From: Sphingobacteriia bacterium
Lineage (GTDB): Bacteria; Bacteroidota; Bacteroidia; Bacteroidales; UBA7960
Direction of reading: 5' to 3'
DNA: 64,000 nucleotides
Assembly: GCA_011390785.1 (NCBI GenBank)
Contig: JAABRR010000002.1
Location: 1-64,000, forward strand
Made by a program: the position numbers and the translations under genes. Every line of letters begins with the position of its first letter. Position 1 is the first letter of the stretch. The notes below the pieces were generated by a model. That model ran no database searches and was not told the DNA's origin. It was given only the letters and a program-made list of their open reading frames with translations. This document shows, one piece after another, positions 10,201 to 19,006 of the stretch.

Positions 10201-10457
10201 ATGCAACAGTTTACAGGCTAAGAGAACTTAGTGTTACTTATGATCTGCCCCGCAAATGGTTTGATAAAACCTTTGTCGGTTCTGCCTCACTCTCATTTAT
10301 CGGACGAAATCTATGGTTCCATGCACCCAACGTGCCCGAACATACCAATTTCGACCCGGTTATCAACACTTTTGGAGCCACCAATATTCAGGGTATAGAG
10401 CATGATGCAGCCCCCACTGTAGCACGCTATGGTTTCAATCTAAGGGTTAATTTCTAG
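7284..10457 (+). CDS. SusC/RagA-family TonB-dependent outer-membrane transporter
   Basis: A 1057-residue outer-membrane importer. In order: signal peptide (about 1-21, ending LFSQQ), a CarboxypepD_reg-like domain (about 22-105; VSGTVTDPDG start), a TonB-box-like region (EEIVVTAVGIE), a plug domain (about 115-245, with PLYIVDGIPY and AAAAIYGSRAANGAVIITTK, hallmarks of the SusC family), then a 22-strand-type barrel ending in an aromatic residue (LRVNF). No STN domain is seen, so no FecI/FecR signalling is expected. It is followed 24 bp later by a SusD-like gene. The cargo is not evident because no enzyme or regulator accompanies the set. Confidence 0.93.
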   Translation: MKKIFLLGVCLFCMGATLFSQQITVSGTVTDPDGITLPGVAVLLKGTTQGATTDINGGYQLTVPADGTLEFSFLGMITREVDIDNRNIIDVMLLPDVATLEEIVVTAVGIERTRRSLGYAVSEVDSEMAIQKGEPDPLRALEGRIPGVNISGSSGAAGSATRVTIRGNSSFLGGNQPLYIVDGIPYSNNEVTTSNQLLGTGGAYGSSFSTLDPNDIESINVLKGAAAAAIYGSRAANGAVIITTKSGSKQRKFSQKGMEVTLRSSMVWEQVANLPDYQNTFGAGADFVANNYNGSWGAPFAEVESFNTWPGYQAAYPELFGSTVPYQAHPDNVKDLFETGSILENSVNVSTVSDRGSYNLTLSRANQQGYIPHSGFERTNVSVGGTQRLENGLRVGGSASYARSVQDGAIFGASNYSGSASSFARTLLLARNWDMSLPYETPEGDNLMFVGTNQSDNPLWSWKYNNINTIMNRSVANINMGYDLTDWLQIDYTVGINQYSQRRNEYINPGSRGADGRGRIRDDYYANQEIESNLLLTLYRKVNNDFNVKATFGHNVNQRTAERQVTTGYNVITRGIRNLDNTEEQVIETTELFFVPWQRQRLWALFGDVSLEYKNFLFLNLTGRNDFSSTLPKDNRSFFYPAIAGSFVFTDGLNIQNDVLTEGKIRASWGRVGNDALPYYVGGFFTLGAPWAGNNTMYVPSESFDPKLTPEFTTEIELGTELQFFGGRALIDFSWYDRRTTDQIAPVSLPYSSGAGTYYTNFGEMQNTGIEIGLNLVPVQMENSFKWDIYTTFTQNRSEVLSLIDGVERIEFFTGGSGIKGVLEVGQPYGVLRGTVAARDEAGNFLINPQSGKMIESTELGYLGNPSPDWRSSMGNTFSYKGVSLGFVFDISYGGSIYSNTIQALLGRGVTKDTEDRFGTRILPGVLGDADTQKPILDENGNTIPNFVQVSENSLWFDNSFAINTMDEFSVFDATVYRLRELSVTYDLPRKWFDKTFVGSASLSFIGRNLWFHAPNVPEHTNFDPVINTFGATNIQGIEHDAAPTVARYGFNLRVNF

Positions 10458-10481
10458 TTTTTCACCAAAGAAAATAATGAT

Positions 10482-12146
10482 ATGAATAAGATAATTAAAA
10501 GTATAATGGCTCTTTCCATGGTCTTCATGCTATCCTGCGAGGAAGATTTTCTGGATATTAACAAAGACCCCAACGTTCCCTTTGATGCCAACGTTGAACA
10601 ATTGCTTACCGGTGCACAGACAAGACTGGCAGAAGCCAATACAACCGGTGATTTTATCTCAACCCCATTGATGGTATATACCCATCAGTTTTCAGCAAGA
10701 GAGAATCCTGATCAATATGGCATGCCGGCATCATCCGTTCTGATGAACAATACCTGGATGTACATGTACCTGCATACGCTTCCCAATCTTGATGCTATCA
10801 TAGCTATTGCAGAAGACGGGGAAGATGCAGAAAAATGGACCAACCATGCCGCGGTGGCCAAAATCTTGAAAGCCTTTATGTTTACTCAATTGGTAGATAT
10901 ATGGGGAGATGTGCCTTTTTCAGAAACCAACCGCAATCTTTCCGGCATTATTCAACCCAAAGTAGATGACGACAAGTTTATTTACAATGAGTGCTTCAAT
11001 CTTATTGATGATGCCATGCAAATGATCAATCCCAATGCATCTATTTCTGGCGATCTGATTTACGGCGGCAATATGAACAGTTGGTTGCGATTATGCAATA
11101 CACTGAAAATTAACATGCTCAATAAAACCCGTTTGGTTAAAAGTGACATCCAGGATTGGAGCAATAAGATGCAACAGGTAATGGATAGCCCCATTGGGTT
11201 TATTGAAGAATCAGAGCACTTTGAAATGTATTTTACATCATCCATTGCCCCCGATCAAAGGCATCCGGGTTTTGCCAGCGGTGCTTATGCAGGAAGTCAG
11301 CTTACCGACTATATCAGTCCCTGGGTCTATGAAATCATGAATGGACTTACCTTCAACGCTACTGAAAATCCTTTTGAAGGAATTGAAGACCCCAGGGTGC
11401 CCTATTTCTGGGTAAATCAGCTGGAACCCGGACAATACCCCGACAACCCACACGAATATAAGCATGGTCAGTTTTTAAGTATTTTCTTCGGTTCTATCGG
11501 GCCCTACAGGGCTTCCGGGCAGGATAAAAGTGGTACCACAGCAGGTATTTATCCCGTTGGTGGCAAGTTTGATGATGGTGCTGGTGGTGCTCTCAGCATT
11601 TCTGATGGAACAGGTGCTGCCCCTCAAAAGTACCTTACCTATTCCGATTATCTTTTTGTTAGGGCTGAACTGGCTTTTAAAGAAGATAATGATATTGAAG
11701 CAGCAGGAGATTTTCTAAGACAAGCCATTGTGGCTTCGTTGGCCCATGTGGACAATGTAGTGGCAAATAGTGGCACTTCGCAGGAGGTTCCTGTTCTATC
11801 GGGTATGCATGACGATTTTATAGATGCCATCATGGATCGGTATGAAGATGCCGCTGGTGAAAAGAAATTTGAAATCATCATGACCCAGAAATGGATTGCT
11901 GCATTTTATAATCCTATCCAAAACTATGCTGATTATCGCAGAACAGGGTACCCTGTTTTATATGATCCCAATGGCATTTCTGTCAGTCCCGATCCCTTTG
12001 ATCCGGAGCAGCCTATTGTTCCAACCCAACTTACCCGAAGTTTCCCTTCCTCATTGTGGTATCCCCAACGTGAAGTGGAGAACAACCCAAATATCATTCA
12101 AAAGGGAAATCAGGCAGATGCAAAAGTTTTCTGGGTAACACAGTAA
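10482..12146 (+). CDS. SusD-like outer-membrane lipoprotein (SusD-like_2 type)
   Basis: A 554-residue binding partner of the upstream SusC protein. Lipobox FMLSC puts the lipidated Cys at residue 19. The following EEDFLDINKDPN and the segment QLLTGAQTRLAEANTTGDF are typical of the SusD-like_2 (PF12771) branch rather than classical RagB/SusD. Alpha-helical TPR-like substrate-binding fold is expected (family knowledge). This branch is often paired with SusC proteins of unknown or non-glycan cargo. It sits 24 bp after SusC and 21 bp before the next lipoprotein, so all three should be co-transcribed. Confidence 0.88.
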   Translation: MNKIIKSIMALSMVFMLSCEEDFLDINKDPNVPFDANVEQLLTGAQTRLAEANTTGDFISTPLMVYTHQFSARENPDQYGMPASSVLMNNTWMYMYLHTLPNLDAIIAIAEDGEDAEKWTNHAAVAKILKAFMFTQLVDIWGDVPFSETNRNLSGIIQPKVDDDKFIYNECFNLIDDAMQMINPNASISGDLIYGGNMNSWLRLCNTLKINMLNKTRLVKSDIQDWSNKMQQVMDSPIGFIEESEHFEMYFTSSIAPDQRHPGFASGAYAGSQLTDYISPWVYEIMNGLTFNATENPFEGIEDPRVPYFWVNQLEPGQYPDNPHEYKHGQFLSIFFGSIGPYRASGQDKSGTTAGIYPVGGKFDDGAGGALSISDGTGAAPQKYLTYSDYLFVRAELAFKEDNDIEAAGDFLRQAIVASLAHVDNVVANSGTSQEVPVLSGMHDDFIDAIMDRYEDAAGEKKFEIIMTQKWIAAFYNPIQNYADYRRTGYPVLYDPNGISVSPDPFDPEQPIVPTQLTRSFPSSLWYPQREVENNPNIIQKGNQADAKVFWVTQ

Positions 12147-12167
12147 TTAACGTAAAAAATAATCTTT

Positions 12168-13256
12168 ATGCAAAAATTAATAAAAGCAGTAATGATCGCC
12201 TTATTGGTCGGATTCATTACCACATCCTGCAATCAGGATTCCGATTTGCCATACCCGATAGAAGAGGTAAAAGAGGGTGTATTGGTTGACATTTCACAAA
12301 AGCCCAATACCGACGGTTTTATTGACGCCATAGCGCCTGATACGCAACCCAACCTTGGCGTATCTCTCAATTTGGTTCCCAAAGGTGATGGACAATGGGA
12401 CAAAATAGACCTTGTTATCATTTATCAAAGTAGTTATGATAATACTTACCGCAAATTTGTTTACCAGGAAAACATCACATCTTTGCCACAAACTATCGAC
12501 CTGGACTATGATAAAATCCTTGACGGTTTTGAGTTGGAAAGAGAAAATCCTGGTGATAATTTTCATGTTGTTATCGACATTTATTTGCCCAATGGTTTGG
12601 TGGTATTTGGATGGACACCCTATACCGGTTTTACCAACACCGATTTTGCCAGCTGGCAATTTGAAGGAAGGAGCTACAGCCGCAAAGTTGTTTATCCTGC
12701 TGCATGCCCTATTGATCCTGACTTTTGGGCTGGACCTGCTCAGTCACTGGATGTTGGAGAAGGGTTTGCTGAGGATGCAATGCTTAGCGTTCTTGCAACT
12801 GATGATGTTCCAGACAATGCTTATTTCGAATCTCTGGGAATGGATGCCAATGAAATTAATGCACTTGAACTTATTGGTTTCGAATTGGAAGGGTTTTTCC
12901 TGGATTCTGATCCTCTTACCCAGGAAGGAGATACATCTAAATTGAAGTTCTGGATTAATAAGGCTAGTTTCCAGGTATTTATACCTGACCAACCCACAGG
13001 ATTATCATGGAATATTGGTGCTGCATTGGGTGGGGCTGATGACTTTCAGGAAATTTGGGTTACCGAAGTGGTTACAGCAGAAGCCAATACTTGCAACGGT
13101 ACTATATCATTCGTTGCCAATTGGATGCCCATTGGTGAATCAGGCTATGGGTTTGGTGAAATGGAATTCCAGATTAATATTCTTGCGTTTAATGATCAGG
13201 TTAAGAATTCTATGGTATCAAGAACAAATGTGCTTCAATCAATAGCAAAAAGGTAA
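12168..13256 (+). CDS. Hypothetical lipoprotein, third gene of SusC/D operon
   Basis: 362 residues. Signal peptide and lipobox FITTSC give a lipidated Cys at residue 21. The body is beta-rich with alternating hydrophobic strands; no catalytic motif is visible. Its position immediately after SusC and SusD, followed by a terminator, is where SusE/SusF-like surface binding proteins are normally coded. I infer an auxiliary surface ligand-binding role, but no sequence family was recognised. Confidence 0.6.
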   Translation: MQKLIKAVMIALLVGFITTSCNQDSDLPYPIEEVKEGVLVDISQKPNTDGFIDAIAPDTQPNLGVSLNLVPKGDGQWDKIDLVIIYQSSYDNTYRKFVYQENITSLPQTIDLDYDKILDGFELERENPGDNFHVVIDIYLPNGLVVFGWTPYTGFTNTDFASWQFEGRSYSRKVVYPAACPIDPDFWAGPAQSLDVGEGFAEDAMLSVLATDDVPDNAYFESLGMDANEINALELIGFELEGFFLDSDPLTQEGDTSKLKFWINKASFQVFIPDQPTGLSWNIGAALGGADDFQEIWVTEVVTAEANTCNGTISFVANWMPIGESGYGFGEMEFQINILAFNDQVKNSMVSRTNVLQSIAKR

Positions 13257-13278
13257 AAGCTTTTTAATTAATTTCAAT

Positions 13279-13308
13279 AAGGCTATTCATTTTGGATAGC
13301 CTTTTTTG
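13279..13308 (+). terminator. Rho-independent terminator of SusC/D operon
   Basis: Stem AAGGCTAT (13279-13286) pairs with ATAGCCTT (13296-13303) around a 9-nt loop, then the T-run continues to about 13307. It lies 23 bp after the third gene's stop. Confidence 0.85.
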
Positions 13309-13448
13309 TTTAGGAAACACCTATGATATTTCGTCAGATAAAAAGTTCTAAACCTGTCATAATGACTGATTCAGGGTGCACTATGACTAAGAATAAATCG
13401 TGGTATAAGATTTGGCATTGGCGCCTAATAAATTTCAAATCAAATAAT

Positions 13449-13748
13449 ATGTTAGGTAATTTTCAAAAAATAATAAGCGGAGACACACCTGTTTTGGTTG
13501 ATTTTCATGCTATCTGGTGTCAACCCTGCAAGATGCAAAGCCCTATTTTGCAGGAATTTGCCCGTGAAGCAAGTGATAAAATTAAGGTGATAAAAATTGA
13601 TGTAGATAAAAATCCTGAAATAGCTCAGCGATTTCAGATTCAGGGTGTACCAACCCTTGCTATGTTTAAAAATGGTAGTTTGGTTTGGCGTCAATCTGGT
13701 ATTACTCCGAAGCAGGGATTAATTGATGTTTTGAAACAATTTGGATAA
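13449..13748 (+). CDS. Thioredoxin
   Basis: A cytoplasmic disulfide reductase of 99 residues. The redox motif is WCQPC (Cys24, Cys27) rather than the common WCGPC; the cis-Pro loop GVPT is present downstream. An in-frame ATG at 13323 would add 42 residues of basic, non-conserved sequence, so I place the start at ATG 13449, giving the usual family length. Gln in the motif could shift redox potential or partner choice (inference). The gene is flanked by terminators on both sides and appears monocistronic. Confidence 0.85.
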   Translation: MLGNFQKIISGDTPVLVDFHAIWCQPCKMQSPILQEFAREASDKIKVIKIDVDKNPEIAQRFQIQGVPTLAMFKNGSLVWRQSGITPKQGLIDVLKQFG

Positions 13749-13786
13749 GGTTACTCAAATGTGGGAATACTTTTTATATTAACCCA

Positions 13787-13819
13787 AAATCCCCCACAAA
13801 GAAGCATTGTGGGGGATTT
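13787..13819. terminator. Bidirectional terminator hairpin
   Basis: A 13-bp perfect stem (AAATCCCCCACAA, 13787-13799, with its complement 13807-13819) around a 7-nt loop lies between the convergent thioredoxin and LuxR genes. It has a GC-rich core with A/T flanks, but no long T-run on either side. Confidence 0.65.
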
Positions 13820-13887
13820 ACCCTTTTGGTTTTTCAAATAATCCGCACTCGCCAAGGATAAGCTTTCTATATGTTTATATCTTCTTA

Positions 13888-14565
13888 TTAATTCAATCCA
13901 TTTTCTCCAGCAAAATTAACCAGCCCGGCCATATTTTTTACTCCTATTTTTTTCATTAAATTTTTTCGGTGATTATGCACTGTGTGGTGGCTTATCCCCA
14001 GCATTTCAGCTATTTGTTTTGTTTTGAGCCCATTGGCAAAGTACTTGATTACTTGTAATTCTCTCCGGGTTAATAATTTTATAGTTTCATGATTATTTTC
14101 CATGATTTTGACCCTGGAAAATAGCTTAAGATTTTTATCATAGGTTATTTCATTGGAAAGACTAATGGATACTCCTACAATTTCAAATACTGACAAATCT
14201 TCATTTTTTCTAAAAACATTACTGGCCGTTGCCAGCCAAACGTAGTTTCCTTTAATATCCCGGAATTGAAAAATTGCTGTGAAGGTTTTATCGCCATTTT
14301 CGTTTTGAAAAAAGGTTTTCATCTCTGTTAGCATATTTCGGTCTTCAGGATGGTAGATATCAATCAGTACTGATTTAGGAAGTTTTCTTGTAGATTTTTT
14401 GTATCCAAGGATCTTTTTAAAACCTTCGCTGGCCCAAATCATTCTAAAAGCGTTTAAATCAAAAACAAATACAATTGCGTTAAGCGAGGCAAAGACCTTT
14501 TCATAGAAAAGAACATTCTCTGTGTAGCTCAAATTAAATTTTGTAATAGTATGATCATTTATCAT
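13888..14565 (-). CDS. PAS-domain LuxR-type transcription regulator
   Basis: 225 residues. An N-terminal PAS fold (about 20-135; FDLNAFRMIWASEGFKKILG and the later FQFRDIKGNYVWL strand) is followed by a LuxR/GerE helix-turn-helix (about 160-225; LLTRRELQVIKYFANGLKTK then ISHHTVHNHRKNLMKKIG). No receiver domain is present, so the PAS domain probably senses a small ligand or acts through a partner. Neighbours are convergent thioredoxin on one side and a 0.9-kb intergenic region on the other; targets cannot be inferred. Confidence 0.85.
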   Translation of the reverse strand: MINDHTITKFNLSYTENVLFYEKVFASLNAIVFVFDLNAFRMIWASEGFKKILGYKKSTRKLPKSVLIDIYHPEDRNMLTEMKTFFQNENGDKTFTAIFQFRDIKGNYVWLATASNVFRKNEDLSVFEIVGVSISLSNEITYDKNLKLFSRVKIMENNHETIKLLTRRELQVIKYFANGLKTKQIAEMLGISHHTVHNHRKNLMKKIGVKNMAGLVNFAGENGLN

Positions 14566-15459
14566 TGGGAAGTAATATTTTGCAACATAAATGATAAATT
14601 AAGGATTTTCTTTTGGTTTTTTATTTTTATGGAAAGAGAATGTATCTAAATTCTGTTCTTGTTTTCTGTATAAGGAGTATTTCCAAAGTTTTCTAATCTG
14701 TCCCCTATAAATACCCAGTCTCCTTTTAAATAATGTGCTAATATAAATAAAAATTTGGAATAGAGCCTATGATAATTCGCATAAATTAAAAAATATTACA
14801 ATGCAAACATTTTATTTACTATTAATTCTGAATATTTTCGTCTTTATGAATATTTTCCTTTTATAATTGGACAAAACAGTTCAGCATTATAAATATTTTG
14901 TGTTTTATTTTTTCGATCAGTTTGTGTAAATATCTATAATACAGTGAAATATGAATAATTTATCACTTTAAGATTAGTTATTATTAACATATTAGATTAA
15001 GATTTAGAAGAAAGTATAATGAAATCGCAGAATAAATACAAAATGTAAATATAAATAGACGAATAAACGTCAAAATAAAATTAAGATAAGATATGCTTTG
15101 ATTGTAATGGTATTCTTTTTGTTTCTGTTTTTATGCTTATTTGGCTATATTTTTGATCATGAAAATACTTTTTTACAAATTATCATAAGTGATTTTTATT
15201 TTCGGCCTTAAAAATCATGTAAATTTCAGCCTGTAAATCTGTTAAAGCCACCAATAAATCGAATGAAAGAAAAAAAATTAAAGACAAGGATCTTTAATGG
15301 TATCTGGAAAAATACCAACCCGGTGTTTTCTTATTATTAAACATGCAATTTTGAACTAATAATGCAGGGGTAAATCCCATTTTTAAAAATGTTCATCAAC
15401 AGAGTATAAAATAAAAAAGCCCGACACCGGGCTTTTATTGATGTAATCTGTATTGTTTT
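14566..15459. other. Long AT-rich intergenic region
   Basis: Nearly 900 bp without a credible gene on either strand. It holds a terminator for the elbB-like gene at the right end and a small hairpin (TGGTAT/ATACCA, 15298-15317). A TAnnTTTG match at 15148-15155 on the plus strand has no -33 partner and no downstream gene. Otherwise I see nothing in it. Confidence 0.5.
15413..15436 (-). terminator. Rho-independent terminator of elbB
   Basis: AAAAGCCCG (15415-15423) pairs with CGGGCTTTT (15428-15436) around a 4-nt loop; on the minus strand it is followed by a T-run. It is 24 bp after the elbB stop. Confidence 0.85.
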
Positions 15460-16110
15460 TCAATTCATACTCTTAAGCATGGCCCTGATAATGTTTTCAG
15501 CTCCTTCACCAATTTCCAAAATAGTTGCATCCAGCATATAGCAAGGAGTAGTAAATACGTTGTTGTCCGGATCTATTACAACTTCACCATGGTTTGTTTT
15601 TTTGTGTTTTGATCCCATTTTTTCAATAGCCTGAGCTGTTTCCTTGTCTTCACCAATTGTCAATTCTACTTTTCCCAGTAATTTTGATACCAGTACCGGA
15701 GATATACACAGGGCGCCAATGGGTTTACCTTCTTTATGCATATTTAAAACTGCCTTCTTAACATCCTGATTGATTTCACAGTCAGGACCATCAAAAGCAA
15801 ATGTAGAAAGGTTTTTAGCCGCGCCAAAGCCACCCGGAAATAAAATGGCATCAAATTTATTAACTTCAAATTCTGATAAGGGTATGATTTTTCCCCTTGC
15901 AATTCTTGCCGATTCAATTAAAACGTTTCGTTTTTCCTCCATGGGTTGCCCGGTAATATGGTTTATAACATGATATTGATCAATATCCGGAGCAAAAATT
16001 TCATAATTTGCTCCTTGTTTTTTAATAGCATACATACTGAGGGTGGCTTCATGGATTTCTGCCCCATCAAAAACACCACATCCGGATAAAACAATTGCAA
16101 AGTTTCTCAT
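15460..16110 (-). CDS. elbB: DJ-1/PfpI-family glyoxalase-like protein ElbB
   Basis: 216 residues, the full ElbB length. Seen: IVLSGCGVFDGAEIHEA at the N-terminus, ILFPGGFGAAKN in the middle and the nucleophile elbow GALCISP with Cys135. These mark the ElbB branch of the class I glutamine amidotransferase-like/DJ-1 superfamily, described as a glyoxalase-like protein historically linked to isoprenoid synthesis. Monocistronic, with its own terminator. A TAnnTTTG match at 16203-16210 on the minus strand may be its promoter. Confidence 0.88.
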   Translation of the reverse strand: MRNFAIVLSGCGVFDGAEIHEATLSMYAIKKQGANYEIFAPDIDQYHVINHITGQPMEEKRNVLIESARIARGKIIPLSEFEVNKFDAILFPGGFGAAKNLSTFAFDGPDCEINQDVKKAVLNMHKEGKPIGALCISPVLVSKLLGKVELTIGEDKETAQAIEKMGSKHKKTNHGEVVIDPDNNVFTTPCYMLDATILEIGEGAENIIRAMLKSMN

Positions 16111-16321
16111 AAGATTAAAGTTTTATGTTATGTTTTTAAATTGTTTCAATTATTTAGATTATTAGGTTTATAAGGTGAAGTGATTCAGAGAAGATTTGTT
16201 CACAAATTTACCTTTGATATTGAAACTGTATTAAGGTTGGTGTTAGGATAAATCAGATGTAAATTCTTCATCCAATCATTCCTACTTATAAGCAGATTTT
16301 TTTCTTCGTTACATTATGTGT

Positions 16322-17662
16322 TTATTCGTAACGCAGAGATGTTACCGGGTCTTTTTTGGCAGCTTTGCGGGCTGGCATATATCCGAAAATAATCCCAATC
16401 CCGGCAGAAACCATAAAGGATAAAATGACAGACGAAAGAGAAACTATGGTTAATATGTCTGTTAGTTCCATAATAATTTTAGAAAGGGCGATACCCATAA
16501 ATACACCAACGATACCTCCTGTTATGCTTATAAATACGCTTTCTGATAAGAACTGAAAGATTACATCTGTTTTTTTAGCGCCAACAGCCAGTCGTATACC
16601 AATTTCGCGCGTGCGTTCCATTACAGAAGCCAACATAATATTCATAATACCTATACCTCCAACCAATAAAGAGATAGCTGCGATGGCACCCAATACAATG
16701 TTGAAAATATCTTTTGCTCTTTGTTCTTGCTCCAGAAGCAATTCGGGAACGATAACCTCGAAATCTTCTACACCATTATGTCGCCTTAAAATCATTCTTT
16801 GGATAAGATCGGCAGTTGGTGTAAGCATTTCAGAATTCTCAACCTGAACCACAATTCTATCTAATTGATGGTAGCTCTTAGGTTTTTGCGACTCATCTTC
16901 TTCTCCATTAGATGATCTTCTTCCTCTTCTGCCTCTTTGCTGCTGAATGTCGGTAGCAGTTATTGCCGATCTGTCGATAAAACGAAGTAATGCTGTTCTT
17001 ACAGGAATATAAACGATATTTCCAAATTCGCTTATACCGAGTCTTTCGGTTGATTCACCTCCCGTTGTCCGGTCTTCTACTACCCCAATAACTGTTAGCC
17101 AGTTGTTACCCATTTTTAGTTGTTTGCCTATGGGATCGCTATTTCCAAAAAATGAGGCTCTAACCTGATTGCTTATAATGCAGACTGGTGCACCATATTC
17201 TGATTGTTCATTGGTAAAGGCTGTGCCCTGTGAGAATTCTATGCCAAATAAATCAAAATAGCTTGATCCGATTCCGGCAACCCTTATGGTTTTTCTTATA
17301 CCGTTGTTAAACCCAAAAGTATTAACTTCAATTTCAGGGCTGATTTTTTCAATTTGCGGTATCAGTTGTTGTATGCTGTGGGCATCTAGCAAAGAAAGAC
17401 CAGGGGAAAATCGTCCTTCGAGTAACTCTTCATGAGCATCGTCTTCAGCAAAAAGAGGTCTGATAATAATATTGTTCACTCCAACCAGTTTCATCTGATC
17501 GAGAATTTCCTGTCTGGCCCCGTTACCGATTGCAAGCATGGCTATTACTGCACCTACACCAAAAATGATCCCCAGGGCAGTGAGAAGAGAGCGGAATTTA
17601 TTGGCAAAAACCGCATCCATCGCAATATTAATGTTGTATATATACCTTTCTGTTTTTATCAT
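16322..17662 (-). CDS. MacB-like ABC transporter permease (FtsX domain, no ATPase)
   Basis: 446 residues. Residues about 20-245 form a MacB-type periplasmic core after the first helix (KFRSLLTALGIIFGVGAVIA); three C-terminal helices form the FtsX domain (about 325-446, with GIMNIMLASVMERTREIGIR). There is no nucleotide-binding domain, unlike E. coli MacB, so a separate ATPase must supply energy. A low-complexity Arg/Glu-rich insertion (RGRRGRRSSNGEEDESQKPK) lies in the periplasmic part at about 240-260. It starts 9 bp after the HlyD-like adaptor gene, so the two are co-transcribed. Cargo unknown. Confidence 0.85.
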   Translation of the reverse strand: MIKTERYIYNINIAMDAVFANKFRSLLTALGIIFGVGAVIAMLAIGNGARQEILDQMKLVGVNNIIIRPLFAEDDAHEELLEGRFSPGLSLLDAHSIQQLIPQIEKISPEIEVNTFGFNNGIRKTIRVAGIGSSYFDLFGIEFSQGTAFTNEQSEYGAPVCIISNQVRASFFGNSDPIGKQLKMGNNWLTVIGVVEDRTTGGESTERLGISEFGNIVYIPVRTALLRFIDRSAITATDIQQQRGRRGRRSSNGEEDESQKPKSYHQLDRIVVQVENSEMLTPTADLIQRMILRRHNGVEDFEVIVPELLLEQEQRAKDIFNIVLGAIAAISLLVGGIGIMNIMLASVMERTREIGIRLAVGAKKTDVIFQFLSESVFISITGGIVGVFMGIALSKIIMELTDILTIVSLSSVILSFMVSAGIGIIFGYMPARKAAKKDPVTSLRYE

Positions 17663-17671
17663 AACCAGATA

Positions 17672-18913
17672 TTAAAGGTTTACCATACGGTATTCTTCTG
17701 GTTTCCCGGGTATGGTAAGGAAAACAATATCTCCTTCGTTAAGCCCCTCTGCAATAATAATATGATTTTCGTTTCTAATCCCGGTTTTAACTTCTTTGGT
17801 AACTATTCTGCTTGTGGCATCCAAATAAACAAAGCTCGTAGAATCGATAACATGAATTGCTTCAATAGGAACAAACAAAACATCGTTTTCTGTATGAGTA
17901 ACTATGGTGTTTTTGGTAGTCATTGCAGGTCTGAGAATTGTATCTGATTCATTGATCTGAATTTTAACTTCAAAAACTCGTGCATCCTGATTTGGCCTTT
18001 GCTCTCCTATATTAGCAACCTCAGTTACCTGCCCGGTAAAACTTTTTTCAGGAAAAGCATCTACAATAATTTCAGCTTTCTGGTCTATTTTAACTTTGCT
18101 AATATCAACTTCATTAACAAAAGTTCGGCTCATCATTATTGAAAAATCAGGGAGTGTGGCAACGGTATTATCCCATGTACTTATTTGTGATCCAACAGTA
18201 ACCTTTGATCCATCCCAGTTTCTGCGGTAAATTACCATTCCTTCCCGTGGAGCCATTATGGTAAACTCTTCGAGAACACTTAACATGTTTTGGTATCGGC
18301 GTTGCACCTGGTTGAGGCTGGCAGTAACTTCCTGCATTTTTGCTTCTGCCTGTTCAAGTCTTAATTCGTAGTTGTGAGAAGCCTGATTGAATGAACGTTG
18401 TGCTTTGTCAAGAGTAATTTCGGCCTGTCTGATTGCTGCCGGGGGTTCAAACGAACTTTGGTCAAGGGCAATCCGGGCTTCTTCCAGAGCGTAGTCAAGG
18501 TTAACAAGTTCATTTCGGGCGCTACGCATCTCCATGGTAGTATCGAGTCGTGTTTGTGTATGTGTGGTTTGAAGTTTTTCCAGTTCTGTTTCCAGATCCT
18601 TAATCCGGTTTGAAATTTCTGTTCTGTCCAATGTGGCTACCCAATCGCCTTCTTCAACGATTGTACCCTCAGGTATTAATTCGCTTATCTGAACGTTCCA
18701 TAGCCCCACAGATCTTAATCCGGTAGGACCCTGAATATTTTCAGAGTATTTTGCTTCCAACTCTCCACTGGTGTAAACACTCACTACAAAATCTCCTCTT
18801 TCTACTTGTACTTTTAAATGTTCTGGTCCTTGTTGCTCAGCCCGAAGAAAAAACCAGAGTGCGAAAATGGTTACCGCTAATACTGATGTAATAATGATTT
18901 TTTTATTGTGCAT
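17672..18913 (-). CDS. HlyD/MacA-like periplasmic adaptor protein
   Basis: 413 residues. One N-terminal membrane anchor (about 5-22), a first half-lipoyl/barrel region (GDFVVSVYTSGELEA), a coiled-coil hairpin (about 100-210, rich in Glu/Gln/Leu), then lipoyl, beta-barrel and membrane-proximal domains. This is the membrane fusion protein of tripartite exporters. Its partner is the MacB-like permease directly downstream. Neither the ATPase nor a TolC-like channel is coded nearby. A -7-like element lies upstream at 18999-19006. Confidence 0.85.
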   Translation of the reverse strand: MHNKKIIITSVLAVTIFALWFFLRAEQQGPEHLKVQVERGDFVVSVYTSGELEAKYSENIQGPTGLRSVGLWNVQISELIPEGTIVEEGDWVATLDRTEISNRIKDLETELEKLQTTHTQTRLDTTMEMRSARNELVNLDYALEEARIALDQSSFEPPAAIRQAEITLDKAQRSFNQASHNYELRLEQAEAKMQEVTASLNQVQRRYQNMLSVLEEFTIMAPREGMVIYRRNWDGSKVTVGSQISTWDNTVATLPDFSIMMSRTFVNEVDISKVKIDQKAEIIVDAFPEKSFTGQVTEVANIGEQRPNQDARVFEVKIQINESDTILRPAMTTKNTIVTHTENDVLFVPIEAIHVIDSTSFVYLDATSRIVTKEVKTGIRNENHIIIAEGLNEGDIVFLTIPGKPEEYRMVNL

Positions 18914-18998
18914 CTTAATTTTAAGTATGTTATGAATAAATAAAAATGTATTTCTTACTTTTTTATTGAAAATCCTACATTGGTTTGATTTTATTGCT

Positions 18999-19006
18999 CA
19001 AATTTA
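18999..19006 (-). promoter_or_regulatory. -7-like element upstream of exporter genes
   Basis: On the minus strand TAAATTTG matches TAnnTTTG, 86 bp before the adaptor start. No -33 TTTG at the preferred distance; AT-rich context makes chance matches common. Confidence 0.35.

Noticed and set aside
13323-13448. N-terminal extension of thioredoxin
   Set aside because: The extra 42 residues are not signal-like or conserved; ATG 13449 gives normal thioredoxin length.
15148-15155. TAnnTTTG promoter in the 0.9-kb gap
   Set aside because: No -33 element and no downstream gene or RNA structure I can support; a chance match in AT-rich DNA.
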